In this document: positions 18,965 to 28,993 of the stretch, in pieces | Layout: every line of letters begins with the position of its first letter | How positions within the stretch are numbered: the stretch's first letter is position 1 | Assembly: GCA_030710605.1 (NCBI GenBank) | Contig: CP092874.1 | Coordinates: 68,071,011-68,135,010, forward strand | Direction: 5' to 3' | Length of the DNA stretch: 64,000 nucleotides | From: Cordylochernes scorpioides | Taxonomy: Eukaryota > Arthropoda > Arachnida > Pseudoscorpiones > Chernetidae | Notes under the pieces: generated by a model | Database searches by the model: none | The model's input: only the letters and a program-made list of their open reading frames with translations | What the model was told of the DNA's origin: nothing | Made by a program: the position numbers and the translations under genes

Positions 18965-19184
18965 GGGTGAAATGCCCAATTCGAAAGAAAATATGGAAGC
19001 CCAGGTGTTAAGTCTTTCGTGTTATTTCTAAAAATGCCTACCAGTCATTAAAATCCTAAAGAAAGATGACCATCACCCTTCTAATAATATTGAACTTTTT
19101 ATTTACATATGTACATTTCATAATATTGCCAATCTTGCCCTATCTCTCGACCCGATCTTATCTCCTTTTTTTCTGGTTTTTACT

Positions 19185-19485
19185 TCTTTGACTTTATCTT
19201 CTTTGACTTTATCTTCTTTAACTTTATCTTCTTTGACTTTATCTTGTTTGACTTTATCTTCTTTAACTTTATCTTCTATATCTTTTTGACTTTATATTCT
19301 TTGACATTATCTTCATTGACTTTATCTTCTTTAACTTTATCTTCTATATCTTCTTTGACTTTATCTTCTATATCTTCTTTAACTTTATCTCTTTTAACTT
19401 TATCTTCTTTGACTTTATCTTCTATATCTTCTTTGACTTTATCTTCTACATCTTCTTTGACTTTAACTCTATCTTCTCTTATTTT
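19185..19485. repeat. tandem repeat, unit near CTTTGACTTTATCTT
   Basis: About 15-bp units of CTTTGACTTTATCTT with variants CTTTAACTTTATCTT and CTTCTATATCTT. All-pyrimidine bias makes both strands open (SLTLSSLTLSS on plus, VKEDIEDKVKED on minus); these are artefacts of the repeat. Confidence 0.85.
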
Positions 19486-19504
19486 TACTTTGATCCACCT
19501 TCCG

Positions 19505-19700
19505 CCACACACCTTACTCCGATCTAATACCTTCTCTTCACCTCCTTACTCCGATCTAATACCTTCTCTTCACCTCCTTACTCCGATCTAATACCTTCTC
19601 TTCACCTCCTTACTCCGATCTAATACCTTCTCTTCACCTCCTTACTCCGATCTAATACCTTCTCTTCACCTCCTTACTCCGATCTACCTTCTCCTCGCCT
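19505..19700. repeat. tandem repeat, 32-bp unit
   Basis: About six direct copies of a 32-bp unit containing CTTACTCCGATCTAATACC followed by TTCTCTTCACCTC. Nearly identical units imply recent expansion. Confidence 0.9.
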
Positions 19701-19735
19701 CCCTAGTCTGATCTACCGTTCCTTTATATAGTAAA

Positions 19736-20499
19736 AAAAAAGTCACGTGGGCGCACTCTGTGGAGTACTCTGCAGCGCACGCCATCTAGAGCCGATTTCC
19801 CAAACCATTCTTAACACCAGGATTCCATACCATAGCGCACTAAAATTTTAAATAATTGAAAATAGGTGATTAGTAAACCTGTATAAACTAATTGTAAATA
19901 TATCATGGACTAGGTTGCTGTTTTTTTGCAGCACCCAATAAAGTTTGTTTTAGACTTGAAGCCACACTATGTTGATGATGGCCAACAGCATATGAGGTTA
20001 GTTTCCTTGATTATCAACAAAAGGCTTACTTTGAAAATAAATCATCAATTTATATATTTTCAATTGATGGCAGGAAGCCACTGCAGCATTCAGTTGTACA
20101 ATCAGGAGTTTCCCTTTCTTTATTTAATGAGTTTATTTAAAACATGACTTTCTCATGAAAAGGAGGCATTGTACGGGGTCAATTTACAACATATTGGATA
20201 ACTGGTGCCAGCTGATAACTACCAAAGCTTTGATTGAAGAGCCACATCAGAGCATATGCTGTGAAAAGGTGAGTGTGCTTTTACCTCATGAGCTTACCTT
20301 CTTGTCCTGAAATATGATAAAACTTGTATTTTAAATTCACAAAAAAAAAGGACAAAAATAATTGCTCTTGTCTTGCAAGTGACTCCATCAATGACAGATT
20401 TCCTGGCAATTATTCTGTGACATATTTGGGAGTATAAAACATGGCACATGATCTGCCTTACTTTTCTTTATAATATTTTTAAGCCAAAAAGCTTAGTTG
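19736..20499. other. unassigned intergenic DNA
   Basis: No gene or repeat recognised. Confidence 0.35.
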
Positions 20500-20725
20500 G
20501 TGAAGTGCACAAAAATGTACAGAAATTAGCTCAACAACAGCAATATGAAACCACAATATTCAAAGATGCGGAACTGACAAAATAATCTGCAACTTTTGGG
20601 TGGAACTGGAAGGTGGCTATATCTATGTTTAAGAATGCTTACTATTGATCACCATGAAAAAAAATAATATGCAAATAAGGTGCTTAGCAATGTCTTACTT
20701 CCCACACAGCAAGTGTGATGTCTCA
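20500..20725. repeat. copy of a dispersed relic (see 8262-8475)
   Basis: Shares TATTCAAAGATGCGGAAC, GGTGGCTATATCTATG and ACTATTGATCACC with 8262-8475 at high similarity. Part of the degenerate Gypsy-associated family also seen at 43712-44536. Confidence 0.7.
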
Positions 20726-20730
20726 CCTAG

Positions 20731-20925
20731 GCATCCAGGTTTGTGTCATGGCCTCTACCTCTGTCCCGTGGGCTGTCCCCGATCACTCTCGGTGCTAACA
20801 TCTAGCCCTGTCTCTGCTTCTTGTTGTCAGCGTGTGGAAAGAACATCAACACTCGCCTCACGTAAACGACTGCCAGTTTATCCATACATCGACAGGATCA
20901 TTTGTAACAATATTACAGAAAGTCG
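20731..20925. repeat. 190-bp module, copy 1
   Basis: Starts GGCATCCAGGTTTGTGTCAT and ends near TTGTAACAATATTACA. It matches 25797-25988 over its whole length. Composition is richer in GC than the flanks. No protein is recognised in any frame. Copy 2 lies directly after the myosin-bearing LTR element. Confidence 0.75.
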
Positions 20926-21667
20926 ACAGGATAACTGAGGACAGCAGCATGCAGAGGATGACAGAGGTACCTGTGGTCCACAGTGCATTAGTGTGGATGG
21001 TCCTTCTACTTGCCCTCTACCTTGACGATCCAGTTACCATCTCAAAGATGCCATGTGAGGACTAGCTGTACCTTGCACCGAGGAGGTCATCATCGCCCTC
21101 TGCGCCTTGAGCACATCGGCTTGTAATTGACTAGGTCCACTCAATACTACGGCAACCACCGCAAAAAGTGATCACTTAGCCTCATTGCAAGCGACTCTAC
21201 AAGACCCATCCAAGACATCCATCTAGTAGAAGAATTTTCTCCACAGAACTCTCTTAATGTGAAACTATCCCCTTTTTATTTTTCACACTAAATATTACCT
21301 ACTAAATCGATATCCTATTTATATGGCAATAGCATTATTATTATAAATTCCTCAAATTCTTTATTTCACTTGCCCCATTACTATTTCAATTAATATAACT
21401 TTTGATGTGTATAAACATTTTAACACTAATCAATATTATATTATTCTTTATTATTATTTTGTGTGCCATTCAACCATCATTAGTAATGCCATCAACAACT
21501 AATTATATATATTTTTCTTCAATTTGTATTTTTCATTATGTCTAGGCTTATCACACACACACATATTATAACTTCTCTCAATCATCTTTCATATCAATTG
21601 AAAACTGAACATATTCACATCGTTTGTATTATTTAATAGTTAAGATATTTTTGTTTATATATTTTCT
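20926..21667. other. unassigned intergenic DNA
   Basis: AT-rich, no gene recognised; the right part has low-complexity ATTATT stretches. Confidence 0.35.
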
Positions 21668-21742
21668 ATTGCAATGATAAGGCACAATTCGGATTATTGA
21701 TTATAAACACAAGGTAATAAGACCAAATCCAAATAAAGAGTG

Positions 21743-21780
21743 TGTGACGTTTCGGTAACAGCATTGTTACCATCTTCAGA
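21743..21780 (-). ncRNA. hammerhead-ribozyme-like motif
   Basis: Minus strand: CTGAAGA, perfect hairpin GGTAACA-ATGC-TGTTACC, GAAAC, GTC. All conserved boxes present; helix III limited to ACGT. Confidence 0.5.
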
Positions 21781-21794
21781 CAAAAGTACTGAGT

Positions 21795-21830
21795 CTGAAG
21801 ATGGTAACAATGCTGCTACCGAAACGTCAC
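21795..21830 (+). ncRNA. hammerhead-ribozyme-like motif
   Basis: CTGAAGA (21795-21801), hairpin GGTAACA-ATGC-TGCTACC with one mismatch, GAAAC (21821-21825), GTC. Helix III limited to ACGT. Confidence 0.5.
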
Positions 21831-21904
21831 ACACTATTTATTTATATAGATTTGGTCTCATTACCTTGTGTTTATTTTTCTATTGTTTTTCTAATTTTAT
21901 CTCT

Positions 21905-22450
21905 GACGTCTCCAAACCACCCCTGCCCATACATTCTCATGCATTATCCCTAGAAATTCCTGCTCAGCAAACTTTTTTTTTTCATTGATTAATCCAACTG
22001 AGAAATCCTTCCTTGCTATATCATTCCCAATAGTGAGTTCAAGATACCTAGCTAATTATTTTTCCTATCACCTGGCCATCCATCACATCATTACCAATCA
22101 TCATTTTTTATTTCCTTTTTTTTTTTCATTTTTACTTTCTTTCAAGCCGGGTGTAATCATCATTGGCAACAGAACAACCCTTGCAGCTACCTTCTCTTTC
22201 CTCATTCCCCAATCTCATATATTCCCCTCAAGAGATTCTTGCTCGCCAGAATTTTTTTTAATTTGATTAATCCAACTGGAAAACATTCTTCCTCACTATA
22301 TCGCTCCCAATAGTGAGTTCTGGATACCCAGCTAGATTCTTTTTTTTTTCATTACCTGGCTCATCATTCTTATCATTACCAATAATCTTTTTTCATCATA
22401 CAAGCCGGGTACAATCATCATTGGCAGAAGTACATCTTTTGCATTTACCT
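21905..22450. repeat. diverged direct duplication, unit about 275 bp
   Basis: Shared landmarks recur in the same order: GATTAATCCAACTG, CCCAATAGTGAGTTC, CACCTGGC/TACCTGGC, ATTACCAAT, CAAGCCGGGT and ATCATCATTGGCA, first at 21985-22170 and again at 22262-22425. The copies have drifted. No coding potential. Confidence 0.75.
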
Positions 22451-23045
22451 CTCCCTTTCCACATTCCTCGACCTACTTATAGAGTAGGGAGCTACTAGTC
22501 TGAACTGACGATGCAAATGGAACATCTTGAATGTTCTGTTAATGAAAACAGCACCTTATTAACACAAGTTGGTACTGCATTGCAGAACTCATTATGTTAT
22601 TTCTTTACAGGAACATACTCAGACATCCCCTATACCCTCATCAACACTCTGCGTCAACATATAATCTTAGTGCAAATTAATAGCTTCATGCTTTTCTTTA
22701 ACCTTGTTTTATCATATTCTATATCTTATTGAGAAGTCATCATTATATTATTGTCCTATTGTATTCTCCTATTTAATAATAATTTCAACTAATTTGTTCC
22801 CAAATTATTTCTTTTGATTTTATAATAAGTTTGTTGGGTCATCATTCATGTTATTTCATTTCACCCAAACAAGACTTCATCACAGGGGCACATTCTATAG
22901 TATATTTTAAACTGTATAATAATAACACTTTTAGTATATTTCACATAGCTTCCAATTAGTTAGAGCCGATACTCTATAGGATCATACCCTTCTATTAAAA
23001 TGTCCACTGCTCCTATTTGCTACCACCCCCATATTTTGTATATAT
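22451..23045. other. unassigned AT-rich DNA
   Basis: No gene recognised. Ends in TATAT just before the LTR element. Confidence 0.35.
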
Positions 23046-23512
23046 TGTTGCGTGCTCTACCCCTCTTAACGCTTCCTTACTGTGGCTGACCCTTTGGACC
23101 GTTGGCCTTCCCTACACTACCACCTGGGAGCCACGCCGCACGTGAAACTCTCCTAACCTCTGGCAGTATCCGTCAGCCTTACCACGGGTGGGGGGACAGT
23201 CAGGACTGACCAGAGGCGCAGCGATATGTTGTCGGAAGGAGAGTCACGACCGCACAACGCCGAAGAACAAGGGGGTTTATTAAAACACTTTATCTACATT
23301 ATAAATGGTCGCAATATCATATAACAAGTACTTTACATAATACAGGTGGCAGGATGAGGCCGGAGGAGGAATCATGCACAGAACCATTTATTACAGGGGA
23401 TGGCGAAGGAACAGGACCAACAACAGAGTCAGAGCAGAGAAACGCCGCATAAATCCATGGCGCTACCTATTGGCCACTTTTAGAACTATTTTCTAACGCC
23501 ATGCATGCCACA
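23046..23512 (-). repeat. 3' LTR of the myosin-bearing element
   Basis: TGTTGCGTGC to GCATGCCACA on the plus strand. Matches 25211-25650 almost base for base (for example GTGGCAGGATGAGGCCGGAG in both), then ends in about 25 unrelated bases. High identity implies recent activity. Confidence 0.88.
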
Positions 23513-23760
23513 CTGCCCCCCAATCAAACCTGATCGTCCCGATCAGGTCCACTCTGATTGCTCTCCCTGGAAGAGTGCCAACCGGCTCAAATCGGCGACC
23601 CTTGGTTTTGCTTTCGAACTTCGCTGGATGCGGTAGACCAAGTCGTTGATTCTCCTGACGACCTTTGCATCATCATTCAACTATTTCTTTTTCTTCCGGA
23701 TCCTTGAGGTATGGGGCACTTAACTAAAATCGTCTCCAACGATTTCCCGCCCAAAAACCA

Positions 23761-25146
23761 TCAGTTGTCCATCTTCTTTTTCCAAATAAATCTGAGGTAG
23801 TCCCAATCATTGCTCTTAATGGCCATTAACCGGAAGTATCTTCTCAGGTCGGCCAAAACTCCGTACTTATTTTTCCGAAGCTCTATCCCTATCTCAGAAA
23901 TTCTCTTCAGTAGATTGGGTATCTCCCTTAAATATCGTCTCAAGGAGAGTCCGCTGTGTCTTCGACTGGAAGCGTCGTCAAATACTGGCCGTATAGGCGT
24001 AGCCCCGGACTCACACCCAAATACAGGGCGATCAGGCAACCAGTATCCCTTTCCTGCATCTAGCTTTTCTTCTTCCTTTGGATCAGTACCCTGTTCTGCA
24101 TCTAGCTTTTCTTCCACCTTTAAATCAGTACACCGTTCTACATCTAGCTTTCCTTCCACCCTTGACTCTGTACAATGTACTTCATCTATATTTTTCGCTT
24201 CATTTGCATCATGATCTTTTCCCTTGTAATGTTCTGACTGCCTGTGTCCATCCTCCAGCTGCATGGACATCTCCTTGACCTTCTTGTCCAGCTTCCTGTT
24301 AGCCTTGGCGAGAGCTTGTCTCTCCTTGCCCTCCGCCTCCAGCTGTTCCTCCAGCTGGCAGGTCTTGCTCTCTAGGCTGGCAATGGTGGCCTTGGTATGG
24401 GCTCTCTGAGAGGTCTCCCGCTCTTGCAGCTTGGCCCGCAGCTCCTTGCCCTGTCTCTCCAGCAGGGACCCGGCGTTCTCCAGCTTCTGGCAGGAGGCTC
24501 TCTCTGCTGCCACCTCTGTGGTGAGCAGGTCCACGGAGCTCTGGGCGCGATGGGCCTTCTCCGCCAGCCCCTCCGCCTTGGCCTGTTCCTCCTCCATCTC
24601 CTCCTCCAGCTGGTGGATCCGGGTCTCCAGCCTGCGCTTGTCATCCTGGAGCATGGTCACACGACTAGCCTTGCTGTTGGCCTCTTCTGCCAGGTCGTCT
24701 CTCTCTGCCTCTGCGCTGCGTCTCGCACGCTCTGCTGTGCTCAGTTCCTCCTGCAGGGCAATCACCTCGGACTCCAGGCTCTTGATCCTCTTGTCCACAT
24801 CCTTGTGCTGGCCCTGTGCTTCCACCCTTATCCCCGACAGCATTTTGGCCCATTTCTCCTCTTTTTCCTCTCTTCGCTTCAGCTTCTCTTCCTTTTCTTG
24901 TTCTCGTCTCCGCTCTTCCTCCTCCTTTTCACGCTTCAGCTTATCCTCTTTTTCTTCTCTTCGCTTCAGCTTCTCTTCCTTTTCTTGTTCTCGTCTCCGT
25001 TCTTCCTCCTCCCTTTCTTGCTCTCTTTCTTGCCTCATAAGGCCCATGAACTGCTTCAAAAGTTCTTCTGAGGCCATTTTCTGTCCTCTGGTCTCCACAG
25101 GCATACAAACAAGGTGGCAACTATCTGGTTCCTTCCAGAGCCTCAA
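23761..25146 (-). CDS. gag-like / non-muscle myosin II tail fusion, 461 aa
   Basis: Residues 15-45 (MPVETRGQKMASEELLKQF) look like a Gypsy gag start. Residues 36-100 are a charged repeat (REEEERRREQEKEEKLK unit, twice). Residues about 123-308 read as myosin heavy-chain rod: ALQEELSTAERARRSAEAER, KRRLETRIHQLEEEMEEEQA, ERASCQKLENAGSLLERQGK and MSMQLEDGHRQSEHYKG follow the order and heptad pattern of the cytoplasmic myosin II tail. Residues 316-365 hold three degenerate KLD repeats. Residues about 405-455 (GVLADLRRYFRLMAIKSNDW, DYLRFIWKKK) resemble reverse transcriptase motif A. The myosin block is intron-free and much richer in GC than the rest. Function is unknown; a coiled-coil protein is expected. 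Start could be residue 1 or Met15. Confidence 0.8.
   Translation of the reverse strand: MRLWKEPDSCHLVCMPVETRGQKMASEELLKQFMGLMRQEREQEREEEERRREQEKEEKLKRREEKEDKLKREKEEEERRREQEKEEKLKRREEKEEKWAKMLSGIRVEAQGQHKDVDKRIKSLESEVIALQEELSTAERARRSAEAERDDLAEEANSKASRVTMLQDDKRRLETRIHQLEEEMEEEQAKAEGLAEKAHRAQSSVDLLTTEVAAERASCQKLENAGSLLERQGKELRAKLQERETSQRAHTKATIASLESKTCQLEEQLEAEGKERQALAKANRKLDKKVKEMSMQLEDGHRQSEHYKGKDHDANEAKNIDEVHCTESRVEGKLDVERCTDLKVEEKLDAEQGTDPKEEEKLDAGKGYWLPDRPVFGCESGATPIRPVFDDASSRRHSGLSLRRYLREIPNLLKRISEIGIELRKNKYGVLADLRRYFRLMAIKSNDWDYLRFIWKKKMDN
24223..24780 (-). other. captured myosin II heavy-chain tail segment
   Basis: About 186 residues aligned by eye with the coiled-coil rod of non-muscle myosin II (zipper/MYH9-10 type). 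The match is collinear, with no motor domain and no intron. Composition shifts abruptly: this block is GC-rich with many CTG, GAG and GCC codons, whereas the flanking parts of the same ORF are AT-richer. That fits a piece of spliced host mRNA joined to the retroelement RNA. Boundaries are approximate. Confidence 0.78.
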
Positions 25147-25187
25147 CCCCGACTCTCCACCAGATACTGCCGGTTAGTCCACTAATA

Positions 25188-25210
25188 AGGATCCCACTTC
25201 TGACACCAAG
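25188..25210 (-). promoter_or_regulatory. tRNA-Leu-type primer binding site
   Basis: The plus strand reads ATCCCACTTCTGACACCA, the 3' end expected of a Leu tRNA; on the minus strand this is the primer site directly after the 5' LTR. The Gypsy at 60698 has the same core TGGTGTCAGAAGT. Confidence 0.75.
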
Positions 25211-25746
25211 TGTTGCGTGCTCTACCCCTCTTAACGCTTCCTTACTGTGGCTGACCCTTTGGACCGTTGGCCTTCCCTACACTACCACCTGGGAGCCACG
25301 CCGCACGTGAAACTCTCCTAACCTCTGGCAGTATCCGTCAGCCTTACCACGGGTGGGGGGACAGTCAGGACTGACCAGAGGCGCAGCGATGTGTTGTCGG
25401 AAGGAGAGTCACGACCGCACAACGCCGAAGAACAAGGGGGTTTATTAAAACACTTTATCTACATTATAAATGGTCGCAATATCATATAACAAGTACTTTA
25501 CATAATACAGGTGGCAGGATGAGGCCGGAGGAGGAATCATGCACAGAACCATTTATTACAGGGGATGGCGAAGGAACAGGACCAACAACAGAGTCAGAGC
25601 AGAGAAACGCCGCATAAATCTATGGCGCCACCTATTGGCCACTTTTAGAAGGGGAGGAAATAGCTGACGCCCCTCAAGGGCTTTTTATAGATAACCCCTG
25701 TCAACAGGACAGTTTTAGCAGGAAGAGATCGAAGAATTTATCTACA
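25211..25746 (-). repeat. 5' LTR of the myosin-bearing element
   Basis: 25211-25650 matches the 3' LTR. 25651-25746 is extra U3-like sequence; on the minus strand it begins TGTAGATAAATTC and contains CTATAAAAAGCC, a plausible TATA box. The outer end is set by TG/CA rule only and is uncertain. Confidence 0.7.
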
Positions 25747-25796
25747 GTGGGTCCATTGGCAGACCGCTTCGGTTTCTCTCTCCATGTCTCGGTGAT

Positions 25797-25990
25797 AGGC
25801 ATCCAGGTTTGTGTCATGGCCTCTACCTCTGTCCCGTGGGCTGTCTCCGATCACTCTCGGTGCTATAATCTAGAGCCCTGCCTCTGCTTCTTGTTGTCCA
25901 CGTGTGGGAAGAACATCCACACTCGCCTCACGTACATGACTGCCAGTTTATCCATATTGACAGAATCATTTGCAACAATATTACATATAT
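25797..25990. repeat. 190-bp module, copy 2
   Basis: Nearly identical to 20731-20925. Sits 50 bp beyond the 5' LTR of the myosin-bearing element. Unclassified. Confidence 0.75.
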
Positions 25991-26179
25991 ATATTAAAAA
26001 TAATAAAGGCATATCCTGACCAAGAGCACATGTGCTTTTTAGATGGCAGAGTGCCATCTAATCGAACAGAAGGTTAATTTTTTTTGGCAAGGTTTCTAAT
26101 ATATCTTGATGAGTTTCTTTACCATGGAGAAGTGGTTGTTTCATCCTGTTCATATCAATTAAAATACACACTAAGGGAA

Positions 26180-26370
26180 TAATTTGAAAATAATTCCCAT
26201 GACGTCCATTGTTGGCTTCTTTGGTAAAACCAATTAAATGCTATAATTTCCAATAATCAATAGCTAATGCAGTTCAAATAATTTAGTAATTTTGCAATGG
26301 AAATTAATTTTCAAAAGTTCCAAGTAAAAATGTGGCTGTTGCGTAAATAAATTTTAAGCCAAATATATAT
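26180..26370 (-). repeat. copy of Gypsy relic 403-570
   Basis: Shares CCATGACGTCCATTGTTGGC and CAATAATCAATAGCTAATGC with 403-570. Old, no open frame. Confidence 0.7.
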
Positions 26371-27731
26371 TATCACAGAATAATCTGTGGAGGCCTACTT
26401 AGTAAATTATCATGATGCTAGATCAGCATTTTATTTGTAAATAGTTTGTTTATATCTATCGTTGTATTCAACGATCTGGGCAATTTGTAAATACTTATCT
26501 TGTTGAAATAAAATTATTTTATGAATACCCGCTCTGGTCTTGTCTACAGTAAAGCAGTATGTATGTGTTTGTCGACATACACGTCCACAATAGGTAACTA
26601 ATCTGACTAATCTTCAGGTCTCTATCCCGAATATTTTTCGACTTATTTGCAAATTTGCCCTTTCGCTCGCAAGCAACGCCTCTAGCGGTGAAGATGGGAG
26701 GTAATATCAGCTGACCTAATGTACATGTACAATGGTTTTAACAGGACATAGAGAAAAATCTGGAAGAGATATTCATCGCATTTTTAGCCAAGAAAAATTG
26801 AAATTGACAGGTTCTGTGCAAAAATTGTTTTTTTTTAGTCAGAAAATGATGACAATATTTCTGTATCATGTTTGATTATCAAATACAAAATTATATAGGG
26901 AAAAATTTCAAAAAGCAGAGATCACGCGTGAAGTCAGTTCATTTTTAGTATTCAGGAACAAAATTCGAACAGAAAAACATTCAATCTCTCTATAAAAATA
27001 TCGCTTCTCAGACACAACGTTTGGAGGGGGACATTTCACAAGAGTGACATCCACGGCGCCAATTTACAGTGAAACCTCTTTAATTCAACACCCCAAGTGA
27101 ACAGAGCTTTCATTGAATTAAAGTTAGATGATTAGTTAATCATCTAACTCGCTAAAATAATATTTCCCATAAATAGCTTTGTAATATAAATTAAAGATAT
27201 TAATTGAAACTATTGTGTACTTTTTTGTATTAATTTTCTTTATTTTCATGACTAACTTTTAGTATTTGCGACAAAATGGCATTAATACATATTTTTGAAA
27301 CAAATAATATTTTGTATCAAATAAATTTACTGGCATTTTTTTTCAATAATATAATCAAATATTAACTCTACAAACCATATTAAAATATTAAATAATATTT
27401 TGTTCTTATTGAAGAATATAGCAATTGAAAGGAAATAAATATAGAAAATAAAAAGAAAATTTAAAAATATTATTTAAAAAGAATCATGATCTTTTAAAAA
27501 ATTCCTTTATAAATATGTTTTTGCACTGAAATCCTATTTAGGATGTATTCCAGATGGTCATTTAAAAAAAAAAAACATGCATGTCTTTCTTCCTCCCCCC
27601 TGAAATGTCTTTTAAATAACAAAGAGTTTTTATTGTATTAAAGGCATCCACTGCTGCTGCTGGCGTTATTGATTTTGTGTTTAAATCTTTTATAATAACA
27701 GGGAAATGGAATATTGAATAACCCTTATTAA

Positions 27732-28993
27732 CCCTTAAGTACTTGCACGGGATGTTTCACACCCCAAAATCTAAATCTAACATATATAATGTAACTAAAA
27801 ACGTTTTTATATTTATATTATACAGAAAAGAATGTATATTGATTAAATGACAAAAAATAATAAAATATATAATTATTCCATCAAATATAAAGTACAAAAC
27901 ATGTTGTATATAAATCCTATAGGCTTTTACAATTTTAATTCCCATACATTAATCACAAAAGAAATCTTTTTATTTTCCATTAATTTTCAAAGCATTCATC
28001 ACACATAATGATGGGATAATTATTGCAGATATTTCTTTTGCAATTTTTGCAGGTAGTCTTTGTTTTCCTATCCTTAGATCGGTCACAAAGATGGCATTGC
28101 TTTTGCTTTTTTGAAGGTGGTTCTGTTGGTGTTGGTTCCTAAAAAAAATCATAAAATTCAGCATGTTTATTTATATTTGTATATAACATTTCATATACCT
28201 TACTGTTTGTTCCCTTGCCACTCCAATTATCCTTCGAAGACCTCGTTTTATGTCTATAGGTAGTGACACAATGCAAAGTCGTTCTTTGATATGATCATCC
28301 ATCAAACTCAGTCCGATCTTTTCAAAAAGAGGCATCTTTTTATGGGCTCTTCTTGAGGGTTATTTTTTTTATAAAGAACTTGTGCATCCAAATTTCTTTG
28401 AAATGCAAATGTGATGCACGATTTTTTTCAATTATTATTATTATAAGTCCTAGCAAACAACGGATTTCATTTTCATTTGTATTGCGGCAATCTCTTTCTC
28501 TGCGATAATTTGGTCTGATGGTCTCAATAAGAATATTTGTGTATTCAACCAATTTTTTTGATTATTTCATTACTAATAAATTTCAAAAAACATATAATGG
28601 AGTGTTTTTCCTAATATATTTTTGCTATCTATTATAATATAGGATAAATGTAAGATTATATGATGGCGAAGTAAAACTAAATTCATATTAAAACAAAAGG
28701 GAAATGATTCATGGTGTAATGTTATGTGAGAATTCAGCAGCGTCGAAAACGGGCTGATTGCAAAACTTTGTTACGTTAGTACTCTCGCGGGGTGTGATAC
28801 ACCCCATTCTAACAATAAAAATAAAATACAAATATTTTCCCTTTATTAATTTTGATAAAATTTGACATGTCTGTTCACCACGTTTGAATATTATGCTATT
28901 AAAAAATTATAAGTTTTGTTTAAGGATTTAATGATTTTCCAAAAGTAAAGTGATAGATTAGGGTGTGATACACCCTGCACGAGTACTTAAGGG
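27732..28993 (-). mobile_element. piggyBac element, decayed
   Basis: Ends CCCTTAAGTACTTGCACGGG and its near complement CGAGTACTTAAGGG, flanked by TTAA on the left and TCAA on the right (one change from TTAA). Minus-strand frames show transposase pieces: RNTNENEIRCLLGLIIIII with the start of the DDE domain (28340-28552), and cysteine-rich tail text at 27970-28100. About 1.26 kb of the usual 2 kb remains, so it is internally deleted. Confidence 0.82.
27970..28552 (-). pseudogene. piggyBac transposase fragments
   Basis: The N-terminal part (28340-28552) includes YTNILIETIRPNYRRERDC followed by RNTNENEIRCLLGL, a strong piggyBac signature. The C-terminal Cys-rich zinc domain is recognisable in shifted frames at 27975-28100. 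The catalytic core with the three Asp residues is missing. Confidence 0.72.

Larger units (their letters stand above)
21668..21868. repeat. palindromic repeat with paired hammerhead-like motifs
   Basis: Left arm (ACACAAGGTAATAAGACC...) and right arm (...GGTCTCATTACCTTGTGT) are inverted copies about 80-90 bp long with a spacer of about 15 bp. Each carries an intact-looking hammerhead core facing outwards. Same family as 3223-3665 and 44043-44275. Confidence 0.78.
23046..25746 (-). mobile_element. LTR element carrying a myosin-tail sequence
   Basis: Direct terminal repeats (23046-23512 and 25211-25746) bracket one ORF. On the minus strand the 5' LTR is followed by TTGGTGTCAGAAGTGGGATC, complementary to the 3' end of a Leu-type tRNA, as in many Gypsy elements. 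GATTGGGGGGCAG precedes the 3' LTR as polypurine tract. Just before it, 23530-23680 encodes VYRIQRSSKAKPRVADLSRL, a typical Gypsy integrase tail. The ORF combines a gag-like N-terminus, a myosin II tail and an RT-like scrap. The outer 95 bp of the 5' LTR (25651-25746), with a TATAAAAAG box, have no match in the 3' LTR. Confidence 0.85.

Noticed and set aside
19244..19591. Ser-Leu-Thr repeat protein
   Set aside because: Frame created by a 15-bp and a 32-bp pyrimidine repeat; open on both strands.
24431..25177. Long plus-strand open frames opposite the myosin-bearing ORF
   Set aside because: They arise from the GC-rich, Glu/Arg-heavy coding strand; residues are Ser/Leu/Phe repeats with no domain.
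23046..25746. Myosin pseudogene that happens to lie between two unrelated repeats
   Set aside because: The primer site, polypurine tract, integrase tail and continuous gag-like ORF all fit one LTR element in one orientation; kept as the alternative to test.
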